Made by a program: the position numbers and the translations under genes
Assembly: GCA_029641185.1 (NCBI GenBank)
Contig: JAPWGK010000021.1
Location: 372,001 to 436,000 of the forward strand
Direction of reading: 5' to 3'
DNA from: Pseudofabraea citricarpa
Lineage: Eukaryota; Ascomycota; Leotiomycetes; Helotiales; Dermateaceae
DNA length: 64,000 nucleotides
Part shown: one piece after another, positions 22,110 to 34,324 of the stretch
Layout of the letters: each line of letters opens with the position of its first letter
Numbering within the stretch: position 1 is the first letter of the stretch
The notes under the pieces: generated by a model
What the model was told of the DNA's origin: nothing
The model's input: only the letters and a program-made list of their open reading frames with translations
Databases searched by the model: none

Positions 22110-23213
22110 CTACTTTTGCCCTCGCCCTCTGTCCCTTCTTCCTATATCCATTGTCTTGATTTTCTTCAATGCGGATTGGCCTTCCTGACCGCCTGTTCCC
22201 CGTGGTCCATCCTCGACTGGCCGTTTCCTCGTCTTTTCCAAAACGTTCCTGCTGTCTCCTCCCTTTCTCTGTGTCAACCTGTCGATACGATCAATGCCCT
22301 CGCCCAGACCTCTCCACTCCTCTCCACCATAACCAGCATCTTTTCTTCCACCCTTCTTGGCACGCTCTTTCTTGCTTTCCTTTGGTAAACGGGTATAATT
22401 CTTTTCTTCGTATTCCTTGCGTTCTGCTTCGTCTTTTCTCTCCTTCTCGGACTTTGACCTTCGTCCCCCAGCAACAATTGTGCTTCCAATACTTGGCTCA
22501 GCAAGTGGTGCACTAGATAATTCGGTAGTGATGAACTCATCAAGGGTAGCAGATTTCTGTGGCTTCCTGCTGTCTTTGTCGCGTGGTCCTGTCGTGGGCA
22601 TTGTGACTGGATTGATTCGCGGAGGCTTGTAAACACCATCTGGTGCGCGTTTGAAATTTGCCTCTTCTGCTGCGGCGGCGGGGCGTATTAAAGCAGCAGG
22701 ATTAGGGCGATACTGAAGATCATTGATTTCAGATGCCTTGAGAGCGACTCCATCTGCAGACTCGTTGTCGCTTTCGTTTGAATTATCCGAATCATCCTCC
22801 TCGGGCTTTGCAACCTTCCTAGTGGACATGTTCGTGTTCGCAGTGATTCTTGCAGCATCTTCCGCAGCACGAAGAACTTTGTCGATCTGGTATTTCAAAC
22901 GGCCTTCTAACGGACGGACGCCCTTTTCCAGGTAAACTCGCAATTCGACCAATTTCCTAACAACGGCATCTTCGAGATCCTCATCTTCTTCTTCCTGTTC
23001 TTCGGATGCCTCTTGGCGGTTTCGTAGCTTTAAAATAATTAGGAAGACTAGATTTTGTAGATACGACAATAGAAGTTCGTTCTTCGTGTCGAGGAGGGAT
23101 ATGCCATCTTGAGGAGGAATTGCTGATTTAGCATCTGGTGTTGACTCCAATGCCGAAGTGAGCGATTGGGTTAAAGTAGCCAGTAGTGCTGGCAGTGATG
23201 TCTCAACGGCCAT
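22110..23213 (-). CDS. lcp5: Lcp5/neuroguidin-like U3 snoRNP-associated protein (Sas10/Utp3/C1D family)
   Basis: A single exon from the ATG at 23213 encodes 367 residues. An upstream in-frame extension lacks an ATG and is rejected. The Sas10/Utp3/C1D domain covers about residues 1-115 (GISLLDTKNELLLSYLQNLVFLIILKLR, then VRKLVELRVYLEKGVRPLEGRLKYQIDKVL). The middle is acidic Asp/Glu/Ser-rich, followed by the conserved LQYRPNPAAL and GVYKPPRI blocks seen in Lcp5 proteins. The C-terminus is very basic, as in many nucleolar factors. Lcp5 acts in early pre-18S rRNA processing in the small-subunit processome. It is divergent from the TM9 gene. Confidence 0.9.
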   Translation of the reverse strand: MAVETSLPALLATLTQSLTSALESTPDAKSAIPPQDGISLLDTKNELLLSYLQNLVFLIILKLRNRQEASEEQEEEDEDLEDAVVRKLVELRVYLEKGVRPLEGRLKYQIDKVLRAAEDAARITANTNMSTRKVAKPEEDDSDNSNESDNESADGVALKASEINDLQYRPNPAALIRPAAAAEEANFKRAPDGVYKPPRINPVTMPTTGPRDKDSRKPQKSATLDEFITTELSSAPLAEPSIGSTIVAGGRRSKSEKERKDEAERKEYEEKNYTRLPKESKKERAKKGGRKDAGYGGEEWRGLGEGIDRIDRLTQRKGGDSRNVLEKTRKRPVEDGPRGTGGQEGQSALKKIKTMDIGRRDRGRGQK

Positions 23214-23641
23214 TTTGTTGGGTTTGCTGTGCAGAAAATGAGGTTTGTCGCAAGATGTTTTCGCGGGCTGATAAAAATTTCGAAGTTTCACCGATAAGCG
23301 GCTGAAGGTTAACCCGGTCCGGCTTGGCTCTTGCCAGATTCCCCTTGGAGCTTTCTATCGAGCTGTGAGAAAGTCCAAGACGTGCATTATTTCCTTGTTG
23401 CGCCAATTCATTTCACTTCACGAGCTGAAGATATAGTTCTTGCTGAGCTCCAGCTCCTGCTTCTCTACTTGAGTTGGAAAGAATCCGAGGCATTCGGTGC
23501 CTGTAGATCCAAGGCCAAGTAGGTACGTCACGGAACCACTGCCCAATTCGTAAGCTCCTTCGAGATTAGATGCATCCTTAACAGGGACATTCCGGCTCAA
23601 CATCCAACTAACAAAGCTTCTTCCTTCAAGATACAAGCACG
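23214..23641. promoter_or_regulatory. Divergent promoter region, lcp5 / nonaspanin
   Basis: A 428-base gap between two start codons on opposite strands. It holds both promoters and leaders; no individual box was recognised. Confidence 0.5.
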
Positions 23642-25642
23642 ATGCGTCTTCGAGATTTCTCGCCCTCAGTGGCACTGCTTGCGACATTGCTCGCAGCTCC
23701 TGAGTTATCCTCAGCCTTCTACCTCCCCGGCGTTGCGCCGACTACATATCCTCCAGGAGGCAGGGTTCCTCTCAACGTCAATCGCCTTACACCAGTCGGG
23801 TCACAGACAGATGGACAGCTGCGATCTGTCGTTTCTTTCGATTACTACCATCCAGCATTCCACTTCTGCAGGCCTGATGGAGGACCTCAATATGTGTCGG
23901 AAAGCTTGGGAAGCATCTTGTTTGGCGACCGCATCATGACCTCGCCTTTTGAGTTGAAGATGGGAGTGAATGAGACATGCAAACAACTTTGCGGGGAGGT
24001 GAAATTTGACCAGTCCTCAGCGCACTTTGTCAACCGAAGGATAGCTCAGCAGTTCAGCTTAAACTGGCTTGTTGATGGTCTGCCAGCTGGACAACTTATC
24101 GAAGATGAGGTTACCAAAACAAAATTCTACAGTCAAGGCTTTGCTCTGGGGAGCAATGATGCTAAGAATATGCACCTAAACAACCACTACGATATTCTGA
24201 TCGATTACCACGAATTGGCACCGGGTCAACAACGAGTAGTGGGAGTTATTGTTCAGCCATCCTCGAGGATCAACCAGGTTTCTGATGGCTCAGGGCGTTG
24301 TGGACAAGAAGGTCCACCACTTACTCTGTCGGAAAACTCAGAGACTCCTGTTGTTTGGACCTACAGCGTTTACTGGAGACCTTCTACAACGGCTTGGGCC
24401 ACAAGATGGGATAAATACCTGCATGTCTTTGACCCCAAGATTCATTGGTTCTCTCTGATTAACTCCGCGATTATTGTTATCTTCTTGACTATCACTGTGG
24501 TGTCAATCCTGCTCCGTGCCTTGAAGAAAGACATTGCTCGATACAACCGCCTAGACAATATCAACCTTGATGATTTGTCTGGAACATCTGTCGTAGCTGA
24601 AGATGGTGTTCAGGAAGATTCAGGATGGAAATTGGTTCACGGTGATGTTTTCCGTACACCAAGCTCTCCATTGATTCTTAGTGTGTTCCTTGGCAACGGT
24701 GCACAATTGTTTGTTATGACTGGATTCACCATCGCCTTTGCTCTTCTTGGATTCCTCTCACCATCAAACCGTGGCTCTCTTGGAACGATCATGGTTCTAT
24801 TGTACACAGTATTAGGTTTCATTGGAGGTTATGTTTCCGCTCGAGTTTACAAGTCATTTGGCGGAGAAAGCTGGAAGCTTAATATTGCTTTGACTCCAAC
24901 TTTAGTGCCTGGGATCGTGTTCAGCACATTCTTCTTCCTCAATCTCTTCCTCTGGGCTAAGGAGTCATCGGGTGCTGTACCTTTTACTACTATGCTTGTC
25001 ATTGTAGGTATCTGGTTCTTAATTTCAGTGCCTCTCTCGTTCGCTGGCAGCTGGTTCGGTTTCCGCCAGCCTCCTGTTGCACCACCAGTTCGCACGAACC
25101 AAATCCCTCGTCAAATTCCTCCAAGCACCACCTATATGAAGCCTCTGCCCTCGATGGCATTAGTTGGCATCTTACCATTTGGCGCCATCTTTGTCGAATT
25201 ATATTTCATCATGTCTTCCATCTGGTTCAGCAAGGTTTACTACATGTTCGGTTTCCTCTTCCTCTGCTACGGGCTCATGATCATCACATGTGCTGCCGTA
25301 ACAGTTCTGATGGTTTACTTCCTACTCTGCAGTGAGAACTACCACTGGCACTGGAGAGCTTTCTTGACCGCTGGTGCATCTGCTGGATATGTCTTTGCCA
25401 ATGCTCTTATCTATTGGGTCAGCAAACTCCAACTCGGAGGATTGGCAGGAAGTGTGTTGTACATTGGTTACAGCGCGCTCATTTCTTTCCTTTTCTTCAT
25501 CCTTACAGGTTAGTCATCTCCGCTCTTGTAAGCCGTCTTTTTTTCTTTCTCTTTCTAACTCTTTTCCCATCTAGGCTCCATTGGATTCTTCGCCAGTTGG
25601 GCATTCGTACAGAAGATCTACGGATCCATCAAAATTGATTAG
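23642..25642 (+). CDS. TM9SF/EMP70 nonaspanin membrane protein
   Basis: Exon 1 (23642-25508) and a short last exon (25575-25642), with a 66-base intron, give 644 residues, the usual nonaspanin length. A signal peptide (about 1-25) leads into the large lumenal EMP70 domain, starting FYLPGVAPTTYPPGGRVPL and containing the SLGSILFGDRI block. Nine membrane spans follow the DPKIHWFSLINS segment. The short last exon adds IGFFASWAFVQKIYGSIKID, whose C-terminal Lys-x-Asp signal is typical of the family and supports the intron. These proteins reside in Golgi/endosomal membranes and help sort membrane cargo; yeast homologues act in adhesion and copper/metal traffic. Confidence 0.95.
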
Positions 25643-26501
25643 AAGACGCGCACGCATGTATGCATTTGATGGGGTTCAAGAGTTTCAAGAGTTTCCAAGA
25701 GGTAGTGAAGCGAGCTATGTAAACGTATAGTCTACGCCTGCGGGAGTGTAGAGAGCGAGAGAACCAACAAAGGTGAAAAGGAAAGGGGGGGAAAACCTTG
25801 TACTTTTAAAGTCTAGCTAGCCGGCTCTTCTGTTTTTTTCATTTACATCTTCATAGAAAAGGAAGAGGCAGCAGCATCTTTTTGTTTCGTGATGGATGAT
25901 ATCATGTGGATCGGATCGGATAGGATCGGCGAATCAAGACAGGATTGTTTGGTATTGAAATGAACCAAGCAAGCAATCGAGCAGGCAAAAAGGCGGTGTG
26001 GTGAAAAATGGCGTTTGAATCTCTTTTTTTTGCTCTCTTTCTTTTCATTCTTTTCCTTTTGTCTCGTCCCTAGTTATCTGTATATCCCAAAAATCCAAAA
26101 TCCAAAATCCAAAATCCAATGCCAAACTTAGGTTGAAAGAAGAAGAAAGAAAAAGGAGAAGGAAAAAAGGGTCGCATGCCGGTATTATTCTCCCCACTGA
26201 TCTTTTTCATTTTTCATTTTGCAAGGTGTTTGTGGTACGTGGTGGATTACGCGACCGCTTAAATCTACACGTAGAGTACAGAGTAGAGTGTAGATAGACA
26301 GGTGAGTTGAGGTTTTTCATCAAGAATCCTTTCGTTACTTCATTTCTTGTACAACTGTACTGGTAGTTATAGTATCTAAGCATGCAGTAGTCTCGATAAG
26401 CTGAGGCTACTTTGGGTGATTGGCTCTTCTCCAGCTCACTCCCCCTCCACTGTCTCTTGTCTCTCATTCCTCCCCGTCACCTCATTTTGCCTTCAACCTC
26501 C
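25643..26501. other. Convergent 3' flanks with short repeats
   Basis: The 3' ends of the nonaspanin and the flavin monooxygenase face each other here. There are three or four copies of aaaatcc at about 26091-26118 and several T-rich runs. No gene recognised. Confidence 0.5.
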
Positions 26502-28198
26502 TCAAAAGCTACTTCCCGTATCATAATTCTCTCCATTCCGATACCCTAACCCATTGCGCATGCGATCCTCGGCATCCACAATCCTGCGTGGCAGCTCCCG
26601 GCCGATGCCAAAGAAGACAAACAGCGCCCACTTCCAGCGGAAGGGGTTGAAGGCGATGCAGAAGGTGAACCACCAGACGAGCTCCAGGTAGGTGAAGAAG
26701 TCAAAGGCGCCCGTGGGGCTGAACTGCTTCAGCACGCGCGTCATATCGATCCAGCGCTCCATCCAGAAGGGGCGGGGGCGCGTCAAGGGATCCGTCAAGA
26801 ACATGAGCAGGATGCGCGTGTAGATGCCGATGTGCCAGTTCCCGACGGCGCCGATGGCGTTCACGTACGTGCAGTTATTGCAGCAGACCGAGGGGTGCGT
26901 GGGCGGGAACGTCTGCAGGTACCAGTTTGGAGGCTGGTACGGCTTCGAGAAGCTGTCCTCCGGCAGGAATCCCAGCGACGGCCGCTCGAATCCCGTCGCC
27001 ATCACGACGATGTCTCCTTTGATGAGCACCTCCTCGCCTTTCCCGTTCGGCGGCACCCCTTTCGCCCGCTTGTTGAACTTCACGCCTTCTTCGCTGAATT
27101 CGAGAATGTCGCCCCGCAGCCATTCGGCTTTGCCCTCGCGGATCTTGTCCATGACGTCTGAATTGACCATCGGCGTCCCTTCGAAGATCCCCTTGTCGGT
27201 CGGGGCCAGATCTTGGAGGTCGCGATAGAAGAATTTGCGGAGCAGCATCTCAGGGATCCATGAGAGGACTGTCTCTTGGCCAAAGATGTTTAGTGCTAGT
27301 AGAACATTGATGAGGGGATTGCGTGGGATGATCCATTTGTCGCTTCGTGCGAGGATATACGTCTTGCCTGCTTCTTCATGCGACGCGAATTCCAATGCTT
27401 CCACCGCGCTGGCTCCGCCTCCAATGATGATCATATCTCTGCCCTTGGCCTTCTTGCCTGTCAGATCCGAAGAGTGGTAGATATCGCCTTTGAACTTGTC
27501 CATCCCCGCCATCCGGGGCATTTTTGCATCACCACAAGTCCCAACGGCTGCAATGATTCCATCGAAGCGACCAAGCGACGTATCATTGATGATCCACCGA
27601 CCCTTTTCATCTTTGTACACCTTCTCAACTTTAGTGTTGAACTTGGTGCGGGATTCCAGTCCGTATTTCTTCCAGAGCTCGGTGATCTGGCTAACAATCT
27701 GCTGGCGATTGGGATAGCCACCACTCCACTGCACTGAGGGGTGGAAGCGATACATGACCGAATGGATCTGCAATCCAGAAGTATTATTCACGCGCTGCGA
27801 CCGGCAATCAGCCAATTGAATTAACATCACGCGATTGAGCTTCGGGGGCTTACACTCCAAATGCCTCCGAGCTGTTCTCGAGGACCGGCCTCGAAAATAG
27901 TCACGTCGAATCCATGGCCGATGCAATGAGATGCCGCAGAGACTCCCGTCAGACCAGCTCCAATAACAGCGATCTTGGGTCTGCCCAGCTTCACACCCGG
28001 CACGGGGGGTTCCGGCGAGAGCAGTTTATCGAGAACCCATTGGATCAGGACGTAAATAAAAGCGAAGGGGTGCAAGATAGGATTCGGCATGTTTGGGAAT
28101 AGCTTGTCGAAGTACTCCACGAGCGGCGAAGAGATGGAGATGGAGGAGGGGAGAAGTGAAGAAAGAGAAGAAGGAGGAGAAGTAGAATAAGAAGTCAT
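26502..28198 (-). CDS. FAD-dependent monooxygenase (FMO-like)
   Basis: Exons 28198-27854 and 27794-26502, joined by a 59-base intron with GTAAGC donor and CAG acceptor in phase 0, encode 545 residues. An N-terminal hydrophobic stretch (about 35-60) may anchor it to a membrane. The FAD Rossmann motif is IAVIGAGLTGVSAA (about residue 76). The splice junction regenerates GGIWSRVNNTSGLQIHS, common in fungal FMOs. The FMO fingerprint FKGDIYHSSDL and a second dinucleotide motif IIGGGASAVEA follow, then MATGFERPSLGF. It likely oxygenates a small nucleophilic or ketone substrate with NADPH; the substrate is unknown. It lies at one end of a run of possible tailoring enzymes on the same strand. Confidence 0.9.
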
Positions 28199-29399
28199 TG
28201 TACCGTAGGTCGTTTGTTTCCCCGTGCCGTGCCGTGTGCCCTGCTTTCCTTTTTTTTTCTTTTCTTTTTTCTTCTTTCACTTTTCCTGATTCTATGCTAG
28301 TGGACCCGAGAATACCATGTGAAAGCCCCTTCTCACTTTCCCCTCTTCTATCACAAAAGTGCAACGTCGTGTCGTTTTGGGGCTTTTTGTGTGGGGAGAG
28401 CTTCGGGTTAAGCTTTGAGGTTGATGCACGCAAGAAATGCCGATGACGTCGCCACGTCGAGCATGTGAAAGTGGGTAACACGTCCTGTCTTTCTGAAACC
28501 TGACTATCGACCCATCAAACATCATCAGTCGATGCGAATTCTTCGCTCGACTTCGCTTTGGTCGTCATCAATTGCAAGCTGATGCAGGCTTGTAAAGCCT
28601 TGGACACGTTAAGGTCTGTTTGTGGCTCTTTGCGAAGTTGAGGGGCATGTCTTTGGCTTTCTTGGCTGAGGTGCGGGATCTACAGGCGTCGGGAGGCCCC
28701 TGTCAGTAGCTCCCGGGCGCTATGAGAGGCTGGTTTGGTGGCTATTCTTCAGCATCTAGACTTTCCCTTTGGTCTCGCTTTGAACAAAATCTGGTTTAAG
28801 GTTGGTAGATGACACCCGGGTAGCTCTTGTGTCCCGAGTGAACGTTCCCTGGAAAACCCCGGAAAACAAAAGGAAAGAAGAAGAAAATAGCACAAAGTAA
28901 AAGAAAGAAACTGAAAAACTCCAGATAGGATTGGCTATTGTGAATATTGACTAGCTGATTTCAAGATCATGAGCTCAAGCGCTGCTTATGCCCACAACCC
29001 TTGCCATTAATACCATAAAAGCAACAAAGGGGCAATTCTTAACTAAAGCTCCTTGTTTGTTGACGTGGTTTTGCTATATGGATTCTATTCTCATTCAAGG
29101 ACAACAATTAGTAACTTAGAAATAAACTCTAGTTGAAGTTAGTTTCCTCTGACCTGTGAAAGTGTAAGTGTTTGATTTCCCTGTTTACCTAATCACTTGT
29201 TTACTCAAATAGCCATGAAAGTTCATCTCTTGGATGTCAAATAACTTGTGCTATAGTCTCAACTTTTAATACTTGAGCGTAAGCGACCCTTTGTATTTTG
29301 TAAGCATCTCTATTCACGAGTTTTTCAGATTACATCACTGTTAATTCATCCCATGGGAAAAATAAATATTTCGACTACCTGATTGCCCCTATTTCAGAG
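28199..29399. other. Gene-free spacer
   Basis: About 1.2 kb. The first 150 bases are a CT-rich 5' leader of the flavin monooxygenase (minus strand). The rest is AT-rich toward 29 kb with no coding signal seen. Confidence 0.5.
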
Positions 29400-30627
29400 C
29401 TATATTTTGCACGGCTCCAACAATAAAGTACTCTTACTCAACGAAGGTCGTCCAAACTTCACAGTAGCCACCTTGTTGCCCAAATCCATGATGATACTAA
29501 ACAAAGTAGCACTCGGACTAGCGTCACTTGCAATGCGATTAATAGCTCCCGGTAAGCCCTTCTCATCCTGGAGCATCTTATCGAATAGAGCAACAGTAGG
29601 GCCCTTCTCCGCCTCTGCAGCCTTATCCATCAACTCAATAATCCTCTTCATTCGATCCTTCGAATCAGGCATGAACGTAGCATCGGCAACTCCCTCCACA
29701 TGCTTAACGAGGAAGTGATTCGAATGCGCAATCCGCCCATCCCTCATCTCGAACTTGACGAGATCCAACGCGCTGAATTCCAAGGACGTCCCGCCCGTAG
29801 GGTCGCCAATGAGAATATGTGCTGCGGCTGCTAAGCCGGATGCCTCGAGCGTCGACACTGCACTTGCGCGAGATGGACTATTCAGAGCCACGCGCAGTGC
29901 AAGGTGTGCTGGCAGCCGCGTGTAATCGACACCCTTTGCTCGAATGGCATTTAAGCACGTACCGACGCCCGAAGAATTCAGTCCGATCTTGCCGATAATG
30001 CCTGCTTCGGTGATCTGGGTGATACTTGGCTTTCCGTCTTGCTTGATGTGTAGAGCTATCAGGTTGCTCTGTTGAGGCACTTCCCACTGTGTTTGTTTTT
30101 TCTCATGTCAATCTCAAGATCTGGCGTAGATCAGAATTTGAGATACTGAACTTACATCCCAATTCTGAGCCAGGAGAGAGATATCATCCGTCTTCCATGC
30201 CAGCGCTGTACACCCGTCTGTCATCATGCCCATCGAAATCTCCGTACGCACATTCATCGCTAAGATGGTACTGAATGGCAATCCCGCTCCCTCAGCAACA
30301 CCTACAAAACTTCATCAGTCCTATCACCCAAACAGAACAAGAAATTCATTCCAGTAAAGAAGCACCTTTCATCTCGTCAACTAAATCTGGCCAGTCTCGC
30401 TCAAGCAAGGGAAGAAAATTCTCGGCCGTCACACTAGCGCTATCCCAGTCCATATTTGCTTTCCGCTGGAAATACTCAGTATAGAATGCTAGTGTACCTT
30501 TGATCTTCTCTGTTGCTGCAATTCCATGCTGTCTGCCGATCTGGGCTGGTGTTAGTGTGTGGCTATCTTCCGACACGAGCACTTAACTTACCTCTCGGGG
30601 CGTACCCGAACAGTGAACCTCTTGCAT
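29400..30627 (-). CDS. Penicillin acyltransferase-like N-terminal nucleophile hydrolase
   Basis: Four exons: 30627-30592, 30540-30366, 30301-30156 and 30086-29400, totalling 347 residues; all introns are 51-69 bases and phases match. The tiny first exon encodes MQEVHCSGTPRE and completes the family start, followed by IGRQHG. The self-processing site Asp-Gly-Cys-Thr places the nucleophile at about Cys101, close to Cys103 of the Penicillium enzyme. NVRTEI before it, and AQNWD and WEVPQQSNL after it, are also typical. In the family the precursor cuts itself before this Cys to give two subunits. The Penicillium member swaps the side chain of isopenicillin N. No penicillin synthase genes are visible here, so the substrate is probably another amide or peptide. 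Homologues of this kind are found in fungi that make no penicillin. Confidence 0.92.
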
Positions 30628-31220
30628 GTTTTGGTATATCTAGACTACTGATGGAAAGAATATTGGTTAGATACGATGATAGCACTTCTAAGTCTCTAGA
30701 TCATAAGAACTCCTTCTCATCGTGCTCGAAAGTGGGGTTGGTGATCAACGTCAATCCGTAACACGTGATTAACCCGATGGTAAAGTCACATGTTGACGTT
30801 AATTGGTTCTTGAAGGCTTGCTGTGGGATACTCTACAACCAACGTATATTAGTGTTATGAAACAAATACCTATGTATTCTGCCCCGGCTGTCTTGAAGAT
30901 CATACTTCGATTTAGAATTGTAATCCTCGGCTTCGCTTGTCGTTCGCTTAAATAGGGGTAGCTTTGAAGAGAGTTCGAGGTTCCCAAGTTATGTTCATGT
31001 TTCTTGTTCTGGATATTGCAGGGCAGAGGACAATATCTGAAATACAACCTATCATTTAGTAAGATTCCAGAGGTTTACACTTAGCTAAAGTCAATTTCTT
31101 ACGGAAGTCTCAGAACTCTTGAGGTATTTTGGACCATTACAAAAACAAGCGAGCTAACTAACCCATTTCACATTTTATGACGGAATATCTCTCATCTATT
31201 TAAACCATTTTCGAAATACC
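30628..31220. other. Intergenic region
   Basis: About 590 bases upstream of the acyltransferase-like gene and downstream of the flavin-reductase-like gene. Nothing coding was recognised. Confidence 0.45.
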
Positions 31221-31967
31221 TCATACAGTCTTCTCATTCTGATCCTCGTTCTCCTTCCGATTCAACGCCGCATTCCCCTCCAGCCCATACAACCCCTTTT
31301 TATCCCCCGGCATGACCATCTCAAACGTCTCACTAATCCTCGCATACTGAAAATAGCCACACCTCGCGATCGGCTGCGTCTTCTGAATATCGACCAACCC
31401 ATCCGTTAGTACATGCTCCGAGACATGCACGCCGACAACCAAGCCGATAATGACATCGACCGTACCCATGGGTGGATTGCCGGGTAGACGGATGGTCGAA
31501 TGATATCTACACTCGAACTTGACCGGAGATTCCTTGACCATGGGCGGACGAACCAAGCTCGCTTTTTCTTTCTGCAGCTTTGCGCGCGCGAACTCGTCGA
31601 CGCCGAAGGGGACCTGCTCCGATGTGATGTTCACAGCTTCCCGCAGCGGGTAGGTCGCGAGGTTCCACACGAACTCGCCTGTCGTCTCGGCGTTGATGGT
31701 CGTGTCTTTTCGTCCCCCTTCCAGCGTCTGGTTCGCTGAGAACATGACGTATGGCGGGTCGAATGTCAGGTTGTTGAATTGCGAGTACGGTGCTAGATTG
31801 TCGATGCCCTCTTTGGACGTGGTGGAGATCCAGCCAATGGGTCGCGGAACTACGCATGCCTATACTGATAATCAATAAAAATAACTCTCGCTTTGTGGCT
31901 CTGTGTATCTTACTTTGAACGGGTCTCTGGGAAGTCCGTGTGGTGTCACGCCTGGTTGGTAAAACAT
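31221..31967 (-). CDS. Flavin-reductase-like FMN-binding protein
   Basis: Exons 31967-31914 (18 codons) and 31859-31221 with a 54-base intron encode 230 residues. The flavin reductase-like domain is clear from the second exon: VVPRPIGWIST, then NLAPYSQFNNLTFDPPYVMFSAN, then a Glu-Phe-Val-Trp-Asn-Leu segment and a VHVSEHVLTDG stretch near the end. Such proteins bind FMN and either reduce flavin with NAD(P)H or oxidise small substrates. The partner enzyme is unknown; the neighbouring FAD monooxygenase or P450 would be natural candidates, but this is inference. The short first exon gives MFYQPGVTPHGLPRDPFK, a normal start for this family. Confidence 0.88.
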
Positions 31968-33197
31968 CCTTCTGATTTGTCCCTCGTAGAATCTTCTGTA
32001 GAATGCCTCAAGTTATCTCTTGGCTCTGGCGATATCAAAGTCTCTTGGTACTTTTAAGCTATTTACTTATACTCAAAAGGTCCGGTATTTAGTCGCACAA
32101 GCGAGGGGTGCTTCGGAGCGGCAGATGCCATCGGCAAATAACTTGATGCTTAATCCGAGATATGACCGAGGGTTTGATTCGGTGTTTAATTTATGTTAAA
32201 ACTACATAGACTGCCATTGAAATGCCAACAGGTTGTTACAACCAGGTCCATGATCATGCTGTACTTCTATTCTTCATTTCTATTTTACAAATGAAGCGTT
32301 GTTTAAGAACACTGGTAAAATGACATGAGAAAAGTGATGCCTGGTAGACTTAACTAAGAGCAAACATAGTACAGAATATGCCTGCTATTTAGAACAGAAG
32401 CTTTTAAAAGATTTCTAGTATAGAACGAAATCCCATTAATCAATAAATTGCCAAACTTGTAGCTCTATTTAAAATGAGACGTTTGTCATGACTTCCCTTT
32501 CTGCTCTTGTCAAGGACTAAAACAATAAAATACTGGAGCCGGGTTAGACAAGTCATCTTTAAAATCGGTTGATTTAATTCATTTCACGCAAGTTACACAG
32601 CATATTAAAATACAGACCTCACAGGTATCTTCTCTCTTTAACTTAATTCACACAAGCAAATAATCACGATAATAGGATTCTTTCACAGACAAATTTCATC
32701 ACGTGAATTTCTCATGGTAGATTTATGTTGCTATCTAAATCTCTTTTGCCAGTTCTGATTACCACGACCGATCCTTAAAAGAAACCCTGGCTTAAAAGAC
32801 GGAGCATGAGTATCGACAACGGGATTCTAAACGATGATCGTATTTTCTGTAAATTGTGCTGAAATATCCCTTTGTGTATGTCTGTGCCATGAAACAAAGC
32901 AATCGACAATGTTTGGCTTCACCACTAATTGTTCTCTTTGTTGGATGTTTAGCGTAGCGTAAAGCTTATTTCTACGCACTTCTTCTGCTTTCTTCATTCA
33001 CTTTCTAGAATAAAAAAAAAAATTCATTGTCTGTCAAGTTTCCTACAATATTAGCCTGCCTCCCTTCCAGAACCTTACAACATCCAGACAACAAATTATT
33101 TAACCGCGCATATCTCCCAATCAATTTGCACTTCTTCTAGTCGCAAATCCCATCAGAAAAACACCTTCAACGACGCCTATTACAACTACCACTTATC
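31968..33197. other. AT-rich gene-free region and divergent promoters
   Basis: About 1.2 kb between two divergent genes. It is AT-rich between 32.0 and 33.0 kb, with no open frame worth noting. The last 100 bases are a CA/CT-rich leader before the ATG at 33198. Confidence 0.5.
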
Positions 33198-33793
33198 ATG
33201 AGTACCAACTACTGGAAGTCCTTCGTCGAGAGGCACCTTGCTGGTGAATCCGAACTCCAGCTCAGACTCCCACTTGTCGCCAAGAGCCGTAACGTCCAAG
33301 ATTTCCTTCAATCTATCCCATTCAACGGTCCACTTAACATCAGCTCATATGTTCACTACGAAGGAGCCCCGCCAACACCAGGAGGTGGAGTGTTTCTCGG
33401 ATTTCAAAAGACAGGCATCGATCCGCGAAACTGGAACACAGTGTATGGAACTCTTGTGTTTGATGGTAAGTACATGAGATCTCTGGTTCAATTAGGAAAA
33501 GACTACTAACTAACGTTGTCGCAGGTCGCAAGGATGCGCTCGTCTGCAAGAGCTGGCCTGTTCCATACACTGGATATCGAAGATCACAAATCGAGGGGAT
33601 CGAGGATGGAATTGAGATTGACTATAAGGATATCTTTCTCATCCGCGAATGGGCCTTGTCGAACCAGGTTATTGTTAGATATCAGGTGGGAAAAATCATC
33701 AAGCGACACGAGGGGAATAAGCGAGCGGAGGGACGTATTAATAGAGCTCATCTCAATGAACTTAGGCGTGCAAGCAACATGGCACCTCTTTGA
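33198..33793 (+). CDS. Hypothetical protein, 178 residues
   Basis: Exons 33198-33465 and 33525-33793, joined by a 59-base intron with GTAAGT donor and an ACTAACTAAC branch before GCAG, encode 178 residues. I do not recognise a family. Visible features are a Gly/Pro-rich turn (GAPPTPGGGVFLGFQ) near residue 60, the segment VCKSWPVPYTGYRR after the splice, and a basic C-terminus. It has no signal peptide or membrane span. The strong splice signals and matching phase across the intron support a real gene. Confidence 0.7.
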
Positions 33794-34324
33794 AAAGGCT
33801 CAGGGATAGTGTGTAGTGGGTAACGGAGTTTGGCTATGGCGCGCATGGTTTGTGGTAATAGGAAAATCTGTTTTGCGGGGTTTTGGGATAGCAAAGGGTT
33901 TGCTTTTTATCTGTTAGATGCACAATTCCACATGTCTTTTTTTGCCAGCAGCAGATCTCATTTGATTGAATAGCCATAAGGCATATGCCATTGAATATAT
34001 TCGCGATTGGCCCTGATGGTCAACCCCAAAGCAGCTAATCAAAAAGTAGCAAAGAATGTTATTATAATGACCCCAACAGTTTCTCTCCACTGACTACCCC
34101 AGTTTACTCAAAGACTCTTTATAGTAGAATAACCACAGCATTATTTACCAGAATTCCATGTAAAATCTGTATAAAAGAGTGAAAGGTTTTGAGTGAATGT
34201 GCCGGAGGTAACAGAGACCAAACACAGACTCGGAATAAGGATAATCCAGATAGGCTGCTACCCAAATAACAATCTCCTACCAGGCTACATCCTCTTCTTC
34301 AAGCCGCAAAGGCGCACAACGAAC
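33794..34324. other. Intergenic region and promoter of the first 2EXR gene
   Basis: Between two plus-strand genes. It contains a TATA box at 34170 but no other recognised element. Confidence 0.45.
34170..34177 (+). promoter_or_regulatory. TATA box upstream of the first 2EXR gene
   Basis: TATAAAAG lies 155 bases before the ATG at 34325. The same spacing is seen for the 18438 gene. Confidence 0.5.

Noticed and set aside
26824..27737. Several plus-strand open frames opposite the flavin monooxygenase
   Set aside because: The region is GC-rich, so antisense frames stay open by chance; the minus-strand gene explains the region.
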